A DNA stretch of 64,000 nucleotides from Gautieria morchelliformis (taxonomy: Eukaryota; Basidiomycota; Agaricomycetes; Gomphales; Gomphaceae), in the NCBI GenBank assembly GCA_015179125.1, contig WHVA01000426.1, positions 1 to 64,000 on the forward strand. Direction: 5' to 3'. The notes beneath the pieces are model-generated. The model made no database searches. It was given only the letters and a program-made list of their open reading frames with translations, and was not told where the DNA came from. Below are positions 22,577 through 33,964 of this stretch, one piece after another; positions within the stretch are counted from its first letter, which is position 1, and every line of letters begins with the position of its first letter. A program made the position numbers and the translations under genes.

Positions 22577-23059
22577 ATGTCATTTTAATCGACCCCAGGC
22601 TAGGCCTATGTTGGTCGCTACACGCGTTGTACTAATAATTGGATGGGCCTTCCCTCTCGCTCCCTAGGGCTCCCATCCCTCTGCGTCCTCGAGCGGGCGA
22701 GTGCACTGACGACGAGCTCCCTGCCCCCCGCCAGCCCGACTCCTTGAGCCGTTTCTCGCCCCACCCTTTTGAAGCAAGTACTCCCGTTCCCCTGTTGGTT
22801 GTTCTAGTGTGTGGGTGGTCTGGCTTTCTAAGTGCTCGGCCGCCGGGGCGGGCTGGCACGACGTGTGGGAGCGCCGCAGTCGAAGGTAAAAAGGGGTCCA
22901 CGGACTTCTTCTTGGTCTTGCTGCGACGAGTCGGTACGCGTCGCTGCGCGAGCGGTGTGAGTGGGGTGTTTTGAGGGTTTTGGTCGCGCGATGGCGCAAC
23001 GATGTTGTCCGTCGTCTTGTATTCTAGCGTCCCTGTCGAGCTAGTTATCTTATACTTTT

Positions 23060-26000
23060 TTAAGTGAGTGACGGGGAGACATCACCGAACGCCGATTTCT
23101 GCCTGCCTGTCGCCGCTACGTATCCCAGTAGCGTCTCCATCGAGTTCTTTGCACCCAGGAGCTCCTTGATGTACCCTGACTTTCTGCCCAGCTTCCGTCT
23201 CACCCTGTGTCTTGCGTGCTCGTGCGCTCTACATTCGAAGAGGAAGTGGTGGACCGTCTCGTCGGCCCTGTGGCACGCCGGGCACAGCGGGGATGGCACC
23301 TGCTTGACCCGATGGAGGTGTTTGTTGAGCGGGGCGTGGCCTGTGCGTAACTGCGTGATCAGACTGTTCTGCGCTCGAGTGAGGCCCGCCGTGTCTCGGA
23401 GGTAGGCGCGTGAGGGAAGGCTGTCGTCGATTCTCGCCATCCTCCCGTACCGGGGTGACGCTTTCCATCGCTCTCTCCAACTGTGCCTGTTGCCTGTCTT
23501 GAACTCCTGCCTCGCGGCAGCCAGACTGCGTGGGAGAGCGTCAGCCACTAAGAAGTGCAGGAGCGTACTTATCTGACTGCTCTCTCCAGCTGCTGCCTCT
23601 TTTGCTGCCGCGTCCGCAGCCTCATTGCCTTCCACGTCGTCGTGACCTGAGATCCACGTGATCTTGATGCGCACGTTGCGTCTCCTTGAGGGCGTTGCCA
23701 TCCTGTTGGCCATGTCGTGGATGTGTCCTAGAATGTGTTGCGCCGGCTTGGGCTTGACGTTACCTACTGCCAGTATCACTCCCTGGTTATCAAGGAGTAT
23801 GCACGCCGTTCTGACGCCCTTTTCTCGACTTACCAGCTCCAGCGCCAGGATGACGCCCACCGCCTCCGCCTCATACGTGGTGTGGTCCGCAAGTGGGCCC
23901 AGGTGGTATTGTAACGTGGCTGCCTTTCTCCCTGCCCTATACAGTATCGCCGCCGCCCCCGCATTGCCCTCTAGTCCTGACCCATCAGCGTAGACCTTGG
24001 CATCCGCCATGTTCTGAGCGTCCGCTTCCCTAGATTCCTCCCTCGACTCCGCTATCTCCGTGACGAACAGCCTGGGAGCGTCGGGAGCATGGATGAAGGG
24101 CTGGATGACTTCTAGGGAGTCCGGGTCGAGGCTGAAGCGGTGGAGGATCCTGTGTAGTGATGCCGGGTGCTTTTTTACTAGGCGGCGGGCGCAGGAGCGA
24201 GCTGGCCGGTGTAGCGGGTGGGACTTGGGGAGGGTTGCAATGCGGCTGGCTGCCTTGTAGCAGATGCCTAGGAGAAGGAGCTCTATCGGCTGGATGTTGG
24301 AGAGGATCTCCAGGACGTCCCTCGCGGTCGTGCGCATCGCTCCAGTGATAGCGATGGTAGCCATGCGCTGCACAGATGTTAGCTTACGCACCACGCTCAC
24401 AGACCCTGTCGCTCTCCCCTCCCCTCGGTTCCTTTGCACCGGCGTGTACCAGACATCCGCAGCGTCCGTGAATTTGGGTATCGCCACTGCGCTGTATAGT
24501 TGCCTCATGTACGTTGCACGCACCCCTGTGGAGGGTTTAGTTAGTCTGCGAGCCAGTAACGTCCACTTAGCCGCTTTCGCCACTGCCTTCTCAGCCTGAT
24601 CTTTCCATCGCAATTCCTCGTCCAAGAAGACCCCTAGGAACTTGTGTGCCGATGTTGGCTGGACGACGGTGTCCTCGTACGTGAAGTCGGGCCTTATGTC
24701 TCACTTGGTTTTGCCCGGCCTCGCAGGGTCTTCCATCCGGCGTCTCGAGAACCCCACTATCGCAAACTTGGATTTTTCAAATCTGGAGTGGTGGGTCAGT
24801 GTCCACTCTTTCGCCCCCCCCCTCCTTGAGCAGCATCTCCCTCAGCCCCTCGTACGCTTCCTCGTAGGTGTCGCCTTCTGAGTAGAGGTTGGCGTCGTCG
24901 ACGTACGCCACCACGGCCTGCCCCTTTCCGTTAGCGATATCTATGAGGCCAGCGTTGTAATAGAGGTAAAGAATCATAGAGAGCGGGTCCCCCTGCCCGA
25001 TCCCGTTGTCTATGTGTACCCAGTCCGAGAGGTGATCGTCGAACTTGATCCTGGTGCGTCGGCCGGCCAGCATCCGTCCCACGAAGTTCACGAACTCCTC
25101 TGGCACCCTTCTCTTCCTCATGTTGTGCAGGAGCCAATCCGTTACCGCGTTCGGGAACGCTCCCTCAATGTCGAGGAAAAGCATTACCGCTACCTTCTTT
25201 CTCCTCCACGCTCCTTTGATCCTGTTGACTACGAGGTGGAGGGAGTCGGTGGTCGTCCTGCCGGGCCTTCCGCCGAAGTGATTGGCTGGCAAGAGATTGT
25301 GCTTCTCAGTAAGGTAAACCAGGTCTTCTGCGACTATCGCCGTTAACAGCTTTCCTATAGTGTTGAGTAGGGCTATGGGGCGGTAAGATTTCGGAGCGTC
25401 GTAGCGGGCCTTGCCCGGTTTCCGTAGCACCACTGTAATCCAGGATCTCCAGCTATCACTGTAGGTTTTCAGCGTGAAGGTAGCACGAAAGATATAAAGG
25501 ATGTGCTCAGCGATCAAATCTACCGCCTCCTTCAGTACTATGTTTGGGATCCCGTCGTCGCCTGGGGCCTTATGCGGCTTCAGTTTATTGATTTGGCGCC
25601 TCATGAAGCTGGAAGCTGTGGCGGACGTGCTTTGGGTAACGATAGTCTGTCGGTACCTGTGATTCGGTGGGCTTGGGCGGGAAGAATGCCGCTGCCAGGG
25701 CTAGGCTCTTCTCTTCGTTGGTTTCTGCCGTTTGCACAGCGCCGCTGGGCGCTGCTACTTGTAGTGACGGGATTCGAGACTTGCCGCCGTCAGAGGCCGG
25801 ATTGGACAGATACTTGTTTGCGGACCACAGGAGCCCTTCATTGAGATCTTCCAAGTAATCGGCCCAGTGCTGCGCCTTTGCCCTGCCGATCGCTTTGCTG
25901 TACTTTTCGTTGACGTCCTTGAGTTCTGCATGGGTGTGGTGGTCAGCTATCGCGCGGTGGAGGTAAGATTTGTGGTTCAGCCTATTCTTTGTTTTCTTAA

Positions 26001-26997
26001 GCTCCGACAACTCCCTGGTCCACCATCTGCGTGAGTGCGGGACCGGCTTTGACATCGGCACCACGATGTCGATGGTGTCTTGGATGGCGCTCGTCAGCGC
26101 ATTGACTGCTCTGACGAACTCGGCCTTGGTGCCGAGTTCCCTCGCATCCGGAACCACCTCCAGCTGCTCTGCCAGCTGCTCCCGAAAGTGGTCCCAGTCG
26201 ACCATTCTGAAATTTCGGAACGGCTCCGGCTCTTTAACCTCCACCCTAATATCCAGTGTTGTGAGGATAGGGACATGGTCGGTCCCTGGGCCGTGCCTTC
26301 TCAGGTCGGTGTCGCAAGTGATGATGGAGCCGGCAACGTTGTCCGTGCAGAACACGTTGTCGACCCTGGTCCAATTCTTGGTCGACATCGATTGCAGAGT
26401 GGGCGTTCGCTTCGGGAGAGCCATCACCATGTTGTACTCTGCTAGCAGCGATAGCAACTCCTCTGCATCTCTAGTGGCCTCAGCGGTGAACAGATGATGA
26501 TTCCTTTCCTCGTCCCACATAGGGTGGTGGCGATTAAAGTCGCCACACCAGACCATGGAGTCTGTTTCCTGCTGGATGATGTTGCCTCGCTCTAGTTCTA
26601 TGAAGTTCTCGATAGCCTGCAGTGACTCCGAGTGTTCGCAGTCGTTGTTGAAGATCGTAGTCTTGCCCTGGGGATGTTTGAGCTGCACCACCACCACGTC
26701 GTTCGTCCCCTGGAGCGACATCTGCGACCACGTGTTGGTATCCAGCGCGGCATTGACCAGGACAACTGTTCTCTTTACGGTGGTGTTAGTCAAATGAGAA
26801 GTGGGGTATAGGACGCGCCAGTTGTGGTTGGCCTTCGTGTTCCCTAGCGTATCAATGTACGGCTCTTGTAGTAGTACTAGGTCCCACTCTTTATGTATCG
26901 CGGAGTTGATGAGGTCGTATTGCGCCTTGTCCGATTTATTGAGGTTTTGTTGAAATATTCTCAGTCTCGTTGGTGTAGGTCCTGTTGTGTAGGACAT
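23060..26997 (-). pseudogene. L1 ORF2, endonuclease-reverse transcriptase-RNase H
   Basis: From the ATG at 26997 come an APE-type endonuclease (LLQEPYIDTLGN, WCGDFNRHHPMWDE, GTDHVPIL), then RT with FLDIEGAFPNAV, IGQGDPLSMILY and the catalytic YVDDANL (about 24895), then RNase H (VYADGSGLEGNAGAAAIL, YEAEAVGV, WISGHDDVEGNEAADA) and a CCHC-like end (CPACHRADETVHHFLFEC). Breaks: a frame change near 25590, another at the C-rich run near 24813, and an in-frame TGA near 24705. The endonuclease also lacks two residues (IY) found in L3 at the FN-IY-NDCEHS motif. RT and RNase H residues are otherwise kept. Confidence 0.85.
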
Positions 26998-28889
26998 CAG
27001 TATTGCTCTGGTAGGGGCGGCTCACCTTCTCTGCCTGTGTCACCCCACCGCTCGGTGGGGCCCTGGTTAAGGCCAACAGGGGGGGGCGCAGCACCCTCGT
27101 TGACGGGATCCTGCTGGGGCGCCGGCTGCAGCCGCCGTCCCGTCGAGCCCTGCCCATATGGGAGCGTCGTCTGCCTGTACTTGCCTCTCCGTCGTGCTAC
27201 TACCTCCCATCCTGTGTCCTGCTGTGGTGCAAATGTCGGGAAGGTGGGTATCGGGATCGGGGGGGAATCTTTGGCGGTTGAGATACATGGGTCCATGCCT
27301 CCTCAGTGGGGAAATAGAGCATCTGGTTCTCAAGGAGTCTAGTGTCTAGCTCGACGCACTTACTCTGAAATACCGGACATGTTCTGGCCCAGCTGGCGTG
27401 TTCCGCAGATTTGCATGAGACGCAGTACAGCCTCGTTTGGTCGCAAGCGGCCGTCCTGTGGCGTCCTCCGCAGGTGCCGCACGTGTCGTGTCCTTGCGGG
27501 CAGCCATAGGACATGTGGTTCCATCCCTGACATTTAAGACAGCGGGTGGGCTCCTTCTTGCACTTCTCGGCATAAACGCGCTTCTGACACACGATCAGTC
27601 CATCCGTCAGTATCTTGTTGGCTACCTCGGGCGTGGTGAAGGTGATGAGGGCGTGGCCACAGGTCTGGTTCGCTGCCCTGCGCTGTCTGGGCTTGATCCA
27701 TCTTGCCTTATCGATCGCGCCATGCGACAGGCGGTTGACTTTCTCCATCTCCCTCAGCTCCTCCTCGCGCTCCGGTATGAAGTGGAGTGGGACGAATTGT
27801 AGTACTAGCAAGAATAGCCGCGCCTTCATCCTCGCGTCTGGCGCAAGTGCCTCTGTGAATCGCACTCTGCGCTCAGCTCCATTGAGCCACCTCGCCGCCG
27901 CTTCATCATTGAGTTCGAATAGTACCCCTCCATTCGTGAGTCTCCTCGTGCTAACAACAGTGCGGACCCCTTCCGTGTCCATAGCGCTGATGATTTCGTT
28001 TGCCTGGGTCATCAGGTCGGCGTTGTCCATTTCTGCCAGTATGCGCTCCCCCAGGGCCGCAGCATCCACCAGGACTTGTCTCTGCTTTATTCCTTCCCTC
28101 GCCCGGACCCTGGCATTGAGGGTGGGTGCGCTGGCCGGTGCTCGTTGCGTGATGTCCGCCACCTTCACCATTGCGTCTCGATATGAGGTGCTGGTTTCGT
28201 TGATCTGAGTTGCTGAGGAGGCGACCGTGTTCGACGCCATCTGCATCGCCTTCACTACCGTCGCCGCGTCCTCGGAGATCTGGCGGGATAGCTTGGCTGT
28301 GGCACCCGCAGCTGCCGTGGCTTTGTCGAGCATTTCTGTGGCCTCCGCCACTTTGATTGAGAGAGCGTTTCCTTCCGCTGCAAGACTCTCTTTTACTCGG
28401 CACATAACTCTCTCGTATCTCGTGTCGTCCTCGATGCTTTCCATCACGAATGCGATGGATCGCAGCGCGTTGACAGCCTGCCGCGACACTCCTTTGTATT
28501 GTGTCACTTGCAGTATGGCGGTACAGCGTGTCGGTCGTCCAAGATGCGCCCGGAACTGTCAGCAGGGTACGTTCAAGGTAAATCTTACCTTCATCGGAAT
28601 CCCTGATCTCCTGTCCCGGTAAGTCTCTTATCTCCTCCCTGGTGAGGCACTCCGGGTCCTGCGCTGCACCTCTTGTGGCTGGCCGTCCCGTCTGCACCCT
28701 CTTTTCTCCCGGGACCTCGACTCGCTTCGTCTGCTCTGGCTGTTTCTCCTTCGTTGTGCTGATTGTTGTTCTGGGCTGGATTCGGCCTTGGGTGTCTAGC
28801 TTCGCTTGTGCCATGGTCGTAGGCGCTGGTGCCTGTCGCGTGGGCGTGTTTCTGCCCCTCGCACCGCTCGTCGACGCGTCGTTCGACAT
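26995..28889 (-). pseudogene. L1 ORF1, CCHC nucleic-acid-binding protein
   Basis: Starts MSNDASTSGARGRNTPTRQ and has a disordered N-terminus, a long helical region (about 28500-28100), a conserved core (RAREGIKQRQVLVDAAALGE) and three CCHC-type knuckles near 27560-27380: CLKCQGWNHMSYGC, CGTCGGRHRTAAC and CVSCKSAEHASWARTC. A one-base frame change lies near 28525-28530. A second -1 change occurs at a run of seven C (plus-strand G 27259-27265), after which the tail (DTGWEVVARRRGKYRQ..) runs to a TGA overlapping the ORF2 ATG. In the family this protein binds LINE RNA and acts as chaperone. See findings for the -1 relation. Confidence 0.75.
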
Positions 28890-29024
28890 CAGAGCGAGGG
28901 TTGGTGGGTGTTATGTATGTAAAGAGTGATTTTTGAGCGTAGCTAAGGCGGTAGTTATGGCAGAAAAGTAGGAACTCTAAGTTGCGGTCCGTGGGTGGTG
29001 GTGGTCGGAGTGCAAAAGGTCTAC

Positions 29025-30508
29025 CTGTTCTGTATCTGCTCGCTCGCTACCCTATCTTGCTTGTCTGTATCTTTAACATATACTTAGATATAGCAAACAT
29101 CCCGCTAGAGGTGAGTGGGTTTATTCGTGAAATGCAGGTTGCTCACATACATATCCAGTATGACATTTGTTTTCTTTTACACATCATCTGATGCCACACA
29201 GTGTGTGTACCACCTGGATTCGTCTCCTATATTGTCTAGCCATTGTGATACTTCCAGGTATAGAAGGTAACTATATACTGGTAAGTCCTCAGCCATACCC
29301 CCTTGCAGGACTGTTATGGGCGCAAGTATACGCCATGTCCCAGCACAATCAAGGGGTGCGGTGGGTGCTTGGAGCCCTCGGTCTTCTTCTGTATATGGGC
29401 AGTCTGGGTACGGGAGTGGTACGCACGCTTCCCTTTTCAAGCTGAAGTCTGCCATTCATTTATCTTGAAAATATTGTAATACAGTTCATCGTAGTCAAAG
29501 GGGCATGCAACGCCACAGCTCAGGAGCTGGGTGCTCTACATTGGTGAGTGACAACAGCAGTTATATTGAAGCAGGTTCATATCATATATCACTTTGTCAG
29601 GGGTGAGAAATTCTCATGTTCAGTTGTGGTTTAACAGACCATTTATTCCTAGCGGAAACAATGAATAATGTGTTCCTTATACTTTTTGACACATTGGTCG
29701 TTGTTGTGACACTATACAATACCCTTGGACTCGTGAGGAGGTCAAGGGAGTTTCAGATGCTCCCTCGGAAGTCATTGACCCAAACTTTGGCTGAACAAGG
29801 TCTGTTAATTCATCCTTACACTTTTGAAATTGCTCATTGCTCAGATTTGTATTGAGTATAACATTAGCATCTGCCATCACTACTAAGCTAATGAAGGTGT
29901 CCAATTTATAAGACGTACCTAATATTCAATATAACAGGTTTTAAGAGTGAGTCCACTGCTTGCATATACTTGGTTGTTCAATTTTACATGCGGTCATTAG
30001 CCCAGCATTTCAGGGATTCTTTCCACTGTGCAGGACAGGTCAGATATTAGGAGCCTAGATAATAAGATATATGGCTAACGCTACATGTAGTCTGTCTGTC
30101 ATCGTTATTTGTCGCTGTCATCTTGCTCTTCAAGAGAGGGTTGCTCACCCTAATGGCACCATCCATTCTGCACACCATCCCGTAACGAGCTTTCGTGCAG
30201 CTACACGACATATTCACAATTCGCTCATAGAGGAATTCGGCGATCTGAGTGTCAGCGAGACTGGAGCTTCAGAACATCACGGGAAGGACGGCCCCTCTTC
30301 TACCGCAGTGGTGGGCATCGAGCTTGAGGAAATCCGTCACGGAGGGAGCCTGGGGGTGGTGTGGATGATTCCTCCAGTGAGGTCTCTACTGAACCGCAAA
30401 CTGGTAAGTCGTCCTTCCTGTTCTTTTGATGGATCATACCTTCTTGCGACTCAATACAATACCCTTGTAGTGGCGGCGTCGACGGGGCAGGTATCAATAG
30501 AGATCTGA
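29025..30508 (+). pseudogene. DUF6533-type membrane protein gene, 3' part
   Basis: The split exon resumes with LYLLARYPILLVCIFNIYLD and ends at a GTGAGTG donor (29111). Later exons: VCTTWIRLLYCLAIVILP up to 29257; an intron 29258-29308 (51 nt, GTATAG..TTGCAG); LLWAQVYAMSQHNQGVRWVL plus the segment GALGLLLYMGSLGTGVV; after TTTAACAG, NNVFLILFDTLVVVVTLYNT with the basic loop RRSREF; then FVLSITLASAITTKLMK near 29850-29900; and a hydrophilic tail near 30120-30390 (HPNGTIHSAHHP..). Membrane-segment order and the RVYA/VYAM-like motif fit the family. The phase between the first two exons is not clean, so a small indel after the LINE insertion is likely. The stop used may be at 30508. Confidence 0.6.
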
Positions 30509-30817
30509 TAGGTGTATGGGGGTATGACACCACCTGAGGCAGAGGAAGAGTAGATGGATGGCATCACATATAGGCATGGAAGAAAGAGATGTTCTACCCG
30601 AACATGCATATATACGAGGCGCAACGAATAATGGTACTATTTTGCTAAAGGTATATTTATAAGTGAGCGACAATTTGTTTCGAATCACGAACATCGCCTG
30701 AAGTATCGGAGTCGAACTTGAACTGCGTTACGAGCGATGTTCAGAACATGATACAATGAATTTATCTCGTCTCTGAGAGGTAGAAACACGTCTAGATAGT
30801 AATTAAGTCGCTTCTTG

Positions 30818-31099
30818 TTACCCCCCGATTAGATGGCCATGAGCACGGCTACGATTCGTGTGGGAAAGCGGCTGCATCGGCCTAGTATATTCTAGCAACA
30901 ATTCGCTGTTCTCATTGGCACTGCGGGAGAACAGGTCGCCCAGCTTCGCGGCAGGCATCATGACCTTCACTTCATCCTTGGCCCGGTCCATCGCACGCTT
31001 CTGCGGGTCAGGCTGCGACGAGCAACGAGGAATTAGTTTCGATAATATGGGCAGACCGCGAGCACGCACCTTAAAAGCGGCAGCAGCCTTGTCAGCCAC
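30818..31099 (-). CDS. Small two-exon gene, 74 residues, unrecognised
   Basis: Exon 1 (31099-31070) encodes MADKAAAAFK. A 57-nt intron (31069-31013, GTGCGT..TCGCAG) follows, and exon 2 (31012-30818) continues in phase to a TAA. The product is basic and helix-prone (PDPQKRAMDRAKDEVKVMM, then SRSANENSELLLEY) without a known domain, signal or membrane segment. The intron is also open, so an unspliced 93-residue form is possible. Clean splice sites make this one of the better small gene candidates. Confidence 0.5.
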   Translation of the reverse strand: MADKAAAAFKVRARGLPILSKLIPRCSSQPDPQKRAMDRAKDEVKVMMPAAKLGDLFSRSANENSELLLEYTRPMQPLSHTNRSRAHGHLIGG

Positions 31100-31329
31100 A
31101 GGTTGACGGTTATGGTCATGATATTTATAGTGATGGCGGGGATTTGGAAGCGAGGGCTAGACGGAATTTTGGAGGCAGACCCAACGTCCACACTGTTCGA
31201 TGGGGGACGATTCCGTTGGGGTGAGTTACTGGAGTTGAATGGTGAGAGATCAGCATCGGTCACATCCGGAATAGGGAGATACTTAGCGCCCGCGCACGAT
31301 CTTCTTTCGCTACTATATTAAGATCCACG

Positions 31330-31850
31330 TGGCTGTGTCATCACGACAGCTTCTGCCATCGGAGTGATGCGGTGATCGATCACGTCAATCATCTCGATCG
31401 TGGAACAGGAAAATCGCCATTTATAGCATGATGTGCATCCAGACCCAATTAGGCGACTAATATGGAGAGCCACTCGGTGCCATCGTAAACAACAGGATCT
31501 CGCACCTCCATGGGTATTAGTACAAATTTGAGAGTCGCGCAATAGAACTATCTGCGGGGTCGGGCGCTTGATATTTATGATTCTGAGCATGACATGGCAA
31601 GTCGGAATCTTCGGCTCACTGGCAGAGTATGTGGCCACAAATGGTACAAGGCCTTCGGATCGTTCCCTGCCCGGAATATCAACGTCATGTCATATCCCTG
31701 CATATGACAGTGTTCCAAGCTATACACGTCTCCTTATACTCGAACGGGACACTAACTCTCAGAGTGGGCTTTCACGATGCGATTAGTAGGGAGAGATTTG
31801 TCAAACTGTACGTCGCGGCGACCGGTTCAGTGAAATTGTAAACTGCCGCG
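31330..31850 (+). repeat. Duplicated non-coding module, copy 2
   Basis: The segment CTTCTGCCATCGGAGTGATGC.. through GGTTCAGTGAAATTGTAA matches 39820-40155 and, in part, 35790-35990 and the inverse of 17130-17200. It holds no convincing frame. At about 31850 it is joined directly to the Ser/Arg-rich gene copy, a junction not present at 40155. Confidence 0.65.
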
Positions 31851-32370
31851 TACGTCCTTCTTGACGAGCCAACCACTTGCATTCGTCCGTAATGGACCTG
31901 GACACACCATCGGGGCCTTCCCGTGCTCATACCCCTATCATAAAATGCACCGAGCCACGCCAGCGTCTTAGGTCTGCTCCCTCCTCGCCTGCTAAACCCC
32001 CAGCTGCTCAGACACCAAACACTCCTCGCAAGCAAACGTCGACCACCTTCGCCGTGATCGGCTCAGGCAGACGTTCACGCCGAGTGTCAATACAGCAGCC
32101 AGATCCTGAAGATGACGCTTTGCCAGCACAGCCACAAACGGCTGACGGAAGTGGCAGTAAAAAATCCAGAGCCCCATTACCGAGAGAATTCCGTGACCGG
32201 AGGAGCTATGAGGGCAGGGTGCATCTAAAACTTCTGTCAGTATCGCTGTAAACCTGACAGGGGTGCAGTCCGTCGGTGAGAGCTCCACGTCGACGCAACG
32301 CACGCAAGATCATGAGCGTACGGTATCACAGGGCGTCCTAGTCGCACGTGGGGCTGCCTCGCCACAATCT
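31851..32370 (+). pseudogene. Ser/Arg-rich host protein, copy 2 (N-terminal part)
   Basis: The frame 31877-32230 reads MDLDTPSGPSRAHTP, SAPSSPAKPPAAQTPNTPRK, SGRRSRRVSIQQPDPEDDAL and FRDRRSYEGR, a Pro/Ser/Arg-rich disordered segment. A second piece from 32262 (VQSVGESSTSTQRTQDHERT) continues the same gene after what looks like an intron or break. Both pieces match 37560-37930. The locus loses similarity after about 32370, so only a middle slice of the gene is present. Nuclear localisation is likely from the basic clusters but is inference. Confidence 0.5.
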
Positions 32371-32706
32371 GCTGAGACCCTCTGTTCCGAGACGCTAACA
32401 GGAACGGCTGCTAAAGTCTTGTCCACCGCTTTCAGTTGCGAGGGTAGTTGTTCCAAGTAGCTTCCAGGTCGGCGACCTCCGCGTAAAGCATTTCCAGGGT
32501 CATCATGGCGTTTTTGTAATCCTGTTGCCACCTAATAACTAGGACATTATCAGTTTTGGTGCAGGCAGGTCGAATAGAACTTACCCCAAGGTGTAAAACA
32601 CGAAGGAAGCAACGCTACAGTTGCGCGAAATCCAGTGGCTCTAACAGACTGCAGATTAAGATGCCTGATTATGAACCGCAACCAGCCTGTTAGGCTGTGC
32701 TCAGCA
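32371..32706. other. No gene recognised
   Basis: Transition out of the duplicated segment; only chance frames are seen. Confidence 0.3.
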
Positions 32707-33010
32707 TTAGGTGGCAGTGCGAATGTTTGGGGGAAAATTGATAAGGATGCGCACCACAGTCGTTGGAGCTTGAATATGGCGTTCGACGCCCTCCCACGGC
32801 TCCAACCGAACGGTATGGAGTTGTTTGTCCTCGGCGTCTACTTCATACTTTGAGCCTCTATCGCGCGACGCCCTCAAGTCAAAATCGTGCCACCGCCTTT
32901 GATCTGGTGATGTGCTGTGCACTGGCAATGTGCGTACTCACTTTCCGACGAACTGAGGCACAACCGAATTGACGACTCCGAGGACGTTAAGCGTCATCCG
33001 AAGGCGTACT
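32707..33010 (-). pseudogene. Unrecognised host gene fragment
   Basis: The minus strand holds a coherent exon (RRWHDFDLRASRDRGSKYEV, then EDKQLHTVRLEPWEGVERHI) preceded by TLNVLGVVNSVVPQFVGK and a GTGAGTACG donor. The implied intron is only 30-40 nt, so the joint is uncertain. Both pieces look like conserved protein, but no family is recognised. Confidence 0.35.
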
Positions 33011-33246
33011 ATGAATCGCCTCGCCTGTCAATTCCGGGAAGGTAGAATTTTGGCTTTGGGATATTCGGAAACGGCGTGTTGGTGGCTACGACTCTCTCAA
33101 TAGTATGTCACGGGGTAAGGGCATGTTTATTGGTGAGCTAATGACATTGTACGCCTGTCGCTCTGTACCGATGCAATAGCTGATATTGCTCAGTGCAGAT
33201 GTTGCTTCCTGCCCCATGGTAACCCAACAACAACTGATCCACGAAC

Positions 33247-33830
33247 ATGACACCCCCCACACTAGCACGAGCAACTGCAAGCAGCGGGATGGACGACTCT
33301 CTGGGGGAAGTGTGTCCTCATGGCCAGCTGTCGAGTGATCGCGTGGAGCAGTTCCCCCCCCAAAACGACGACCTCCGCCTCAGCAGCGACACAGGTTTCC
33401 GCCCAAGAATCTCGGCCCACACACTGACTCCCACCCCGACATGGACAGCTTCCTCCAGATCCTCGAGCTCGACGAGGACAATCGCGGTTCAACACGGCAT
33501 GGCCTGGGCACACTTTGAGCAGGCCGCTGCACCCTTTTGGGCCATGGACAGCGCGTTGTGAGTCCAGCGTGCTGTGTCGTCACTGACGTGCTCACATCCG
33601 GATCCCCGCCCATTATTCCCTGTCAGCGCCGACTCGTCCCTCAGCCACTTGCTCAAGCGCTCATCTGCCGCCCTCGGCGTGCAAAAGGTGCAGCGCTCAT
33701 GCGAGCAAATACAGAACCTGGGGGAGAGGCGGGACATCGATGCAGACGTGCAGCCGGGTGCGGAAGAGGGCCACGACGCCGCCAAGGGCGGGGAGGGCAG
33801 GTTAACGCGGAGGAGACCCTTAAGAGGTGC
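33247..33830 (+). pseudogene. YPD1: YPD1-like histidine phosphotransfer (HPt) protein
   Basis: Exon 1 encodes a disordered N-terminus, then DMDSFLQILELDEDN and, in another frame, HGMAWAHFEQAAAPFWAMDS: the first helices of a fungal Ypd1 HPt domain. After an intron at about 33559-33626 (GTGAGT..TGTCAG), exon 2 reads SADSSLSHLLKRSSAALGVQ and KVQRSCEQIQNLGERRD. The His codon at 33646-33648 is in the place of the phospho-accepting His of the H-x-L-K-G-S-S-A-A-L-G motif; the Gly is Arg here. Ypd1 relays phosphate between a sensor kinase and response regulators in osmotic and stress signalling. The frame change in exon 1 and a decayed C-terminus mark this copy as a pseudogene. Ypd1 is normally single copy, so an intact gene should exist elsewhere. 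Confidence 0.7.
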
Positions 33831-33964
33831 GTTATTTCCTTTCATCCCTCATCCATCCTGCTCCCTTGCCTTCCTTTGTTCTTCACCTGCACGTGTCGAG
33901 CTGCTGTGCCGCACGGCAGGTTATCGTTGTATTTCTGTCCCTGCGTTTTGGTGCCCCCTTTGAG

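Larger units (their letters stand above)
22554..29024 (-). mobile_element. LINE L1, Tad1-like, full length, broken
   Basis: 6,471 bp with a 23-base poly(A) tail (plus-strand T run 22554-22576), a 3' UTR, ORF2 (26997-23060), ORF1 (28889 to about 26995) and a 5' UTR beginning GGTAGACCTTTTGCACTCC. It is flanked by a 12-bp target duplication, CTGTTCTTTATC (22542-22553) and CTGTTCTGTATC (29025-29036), one mismatch. The insertion lies inside an exon of the DUF6533-type gene, in the opposite orientation. The EN-RT-RNase H layout and three-knuckle ORF1 fit the Tad1 clade. L3 (57.1 kb) is the same family. Confidence 0.9.
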
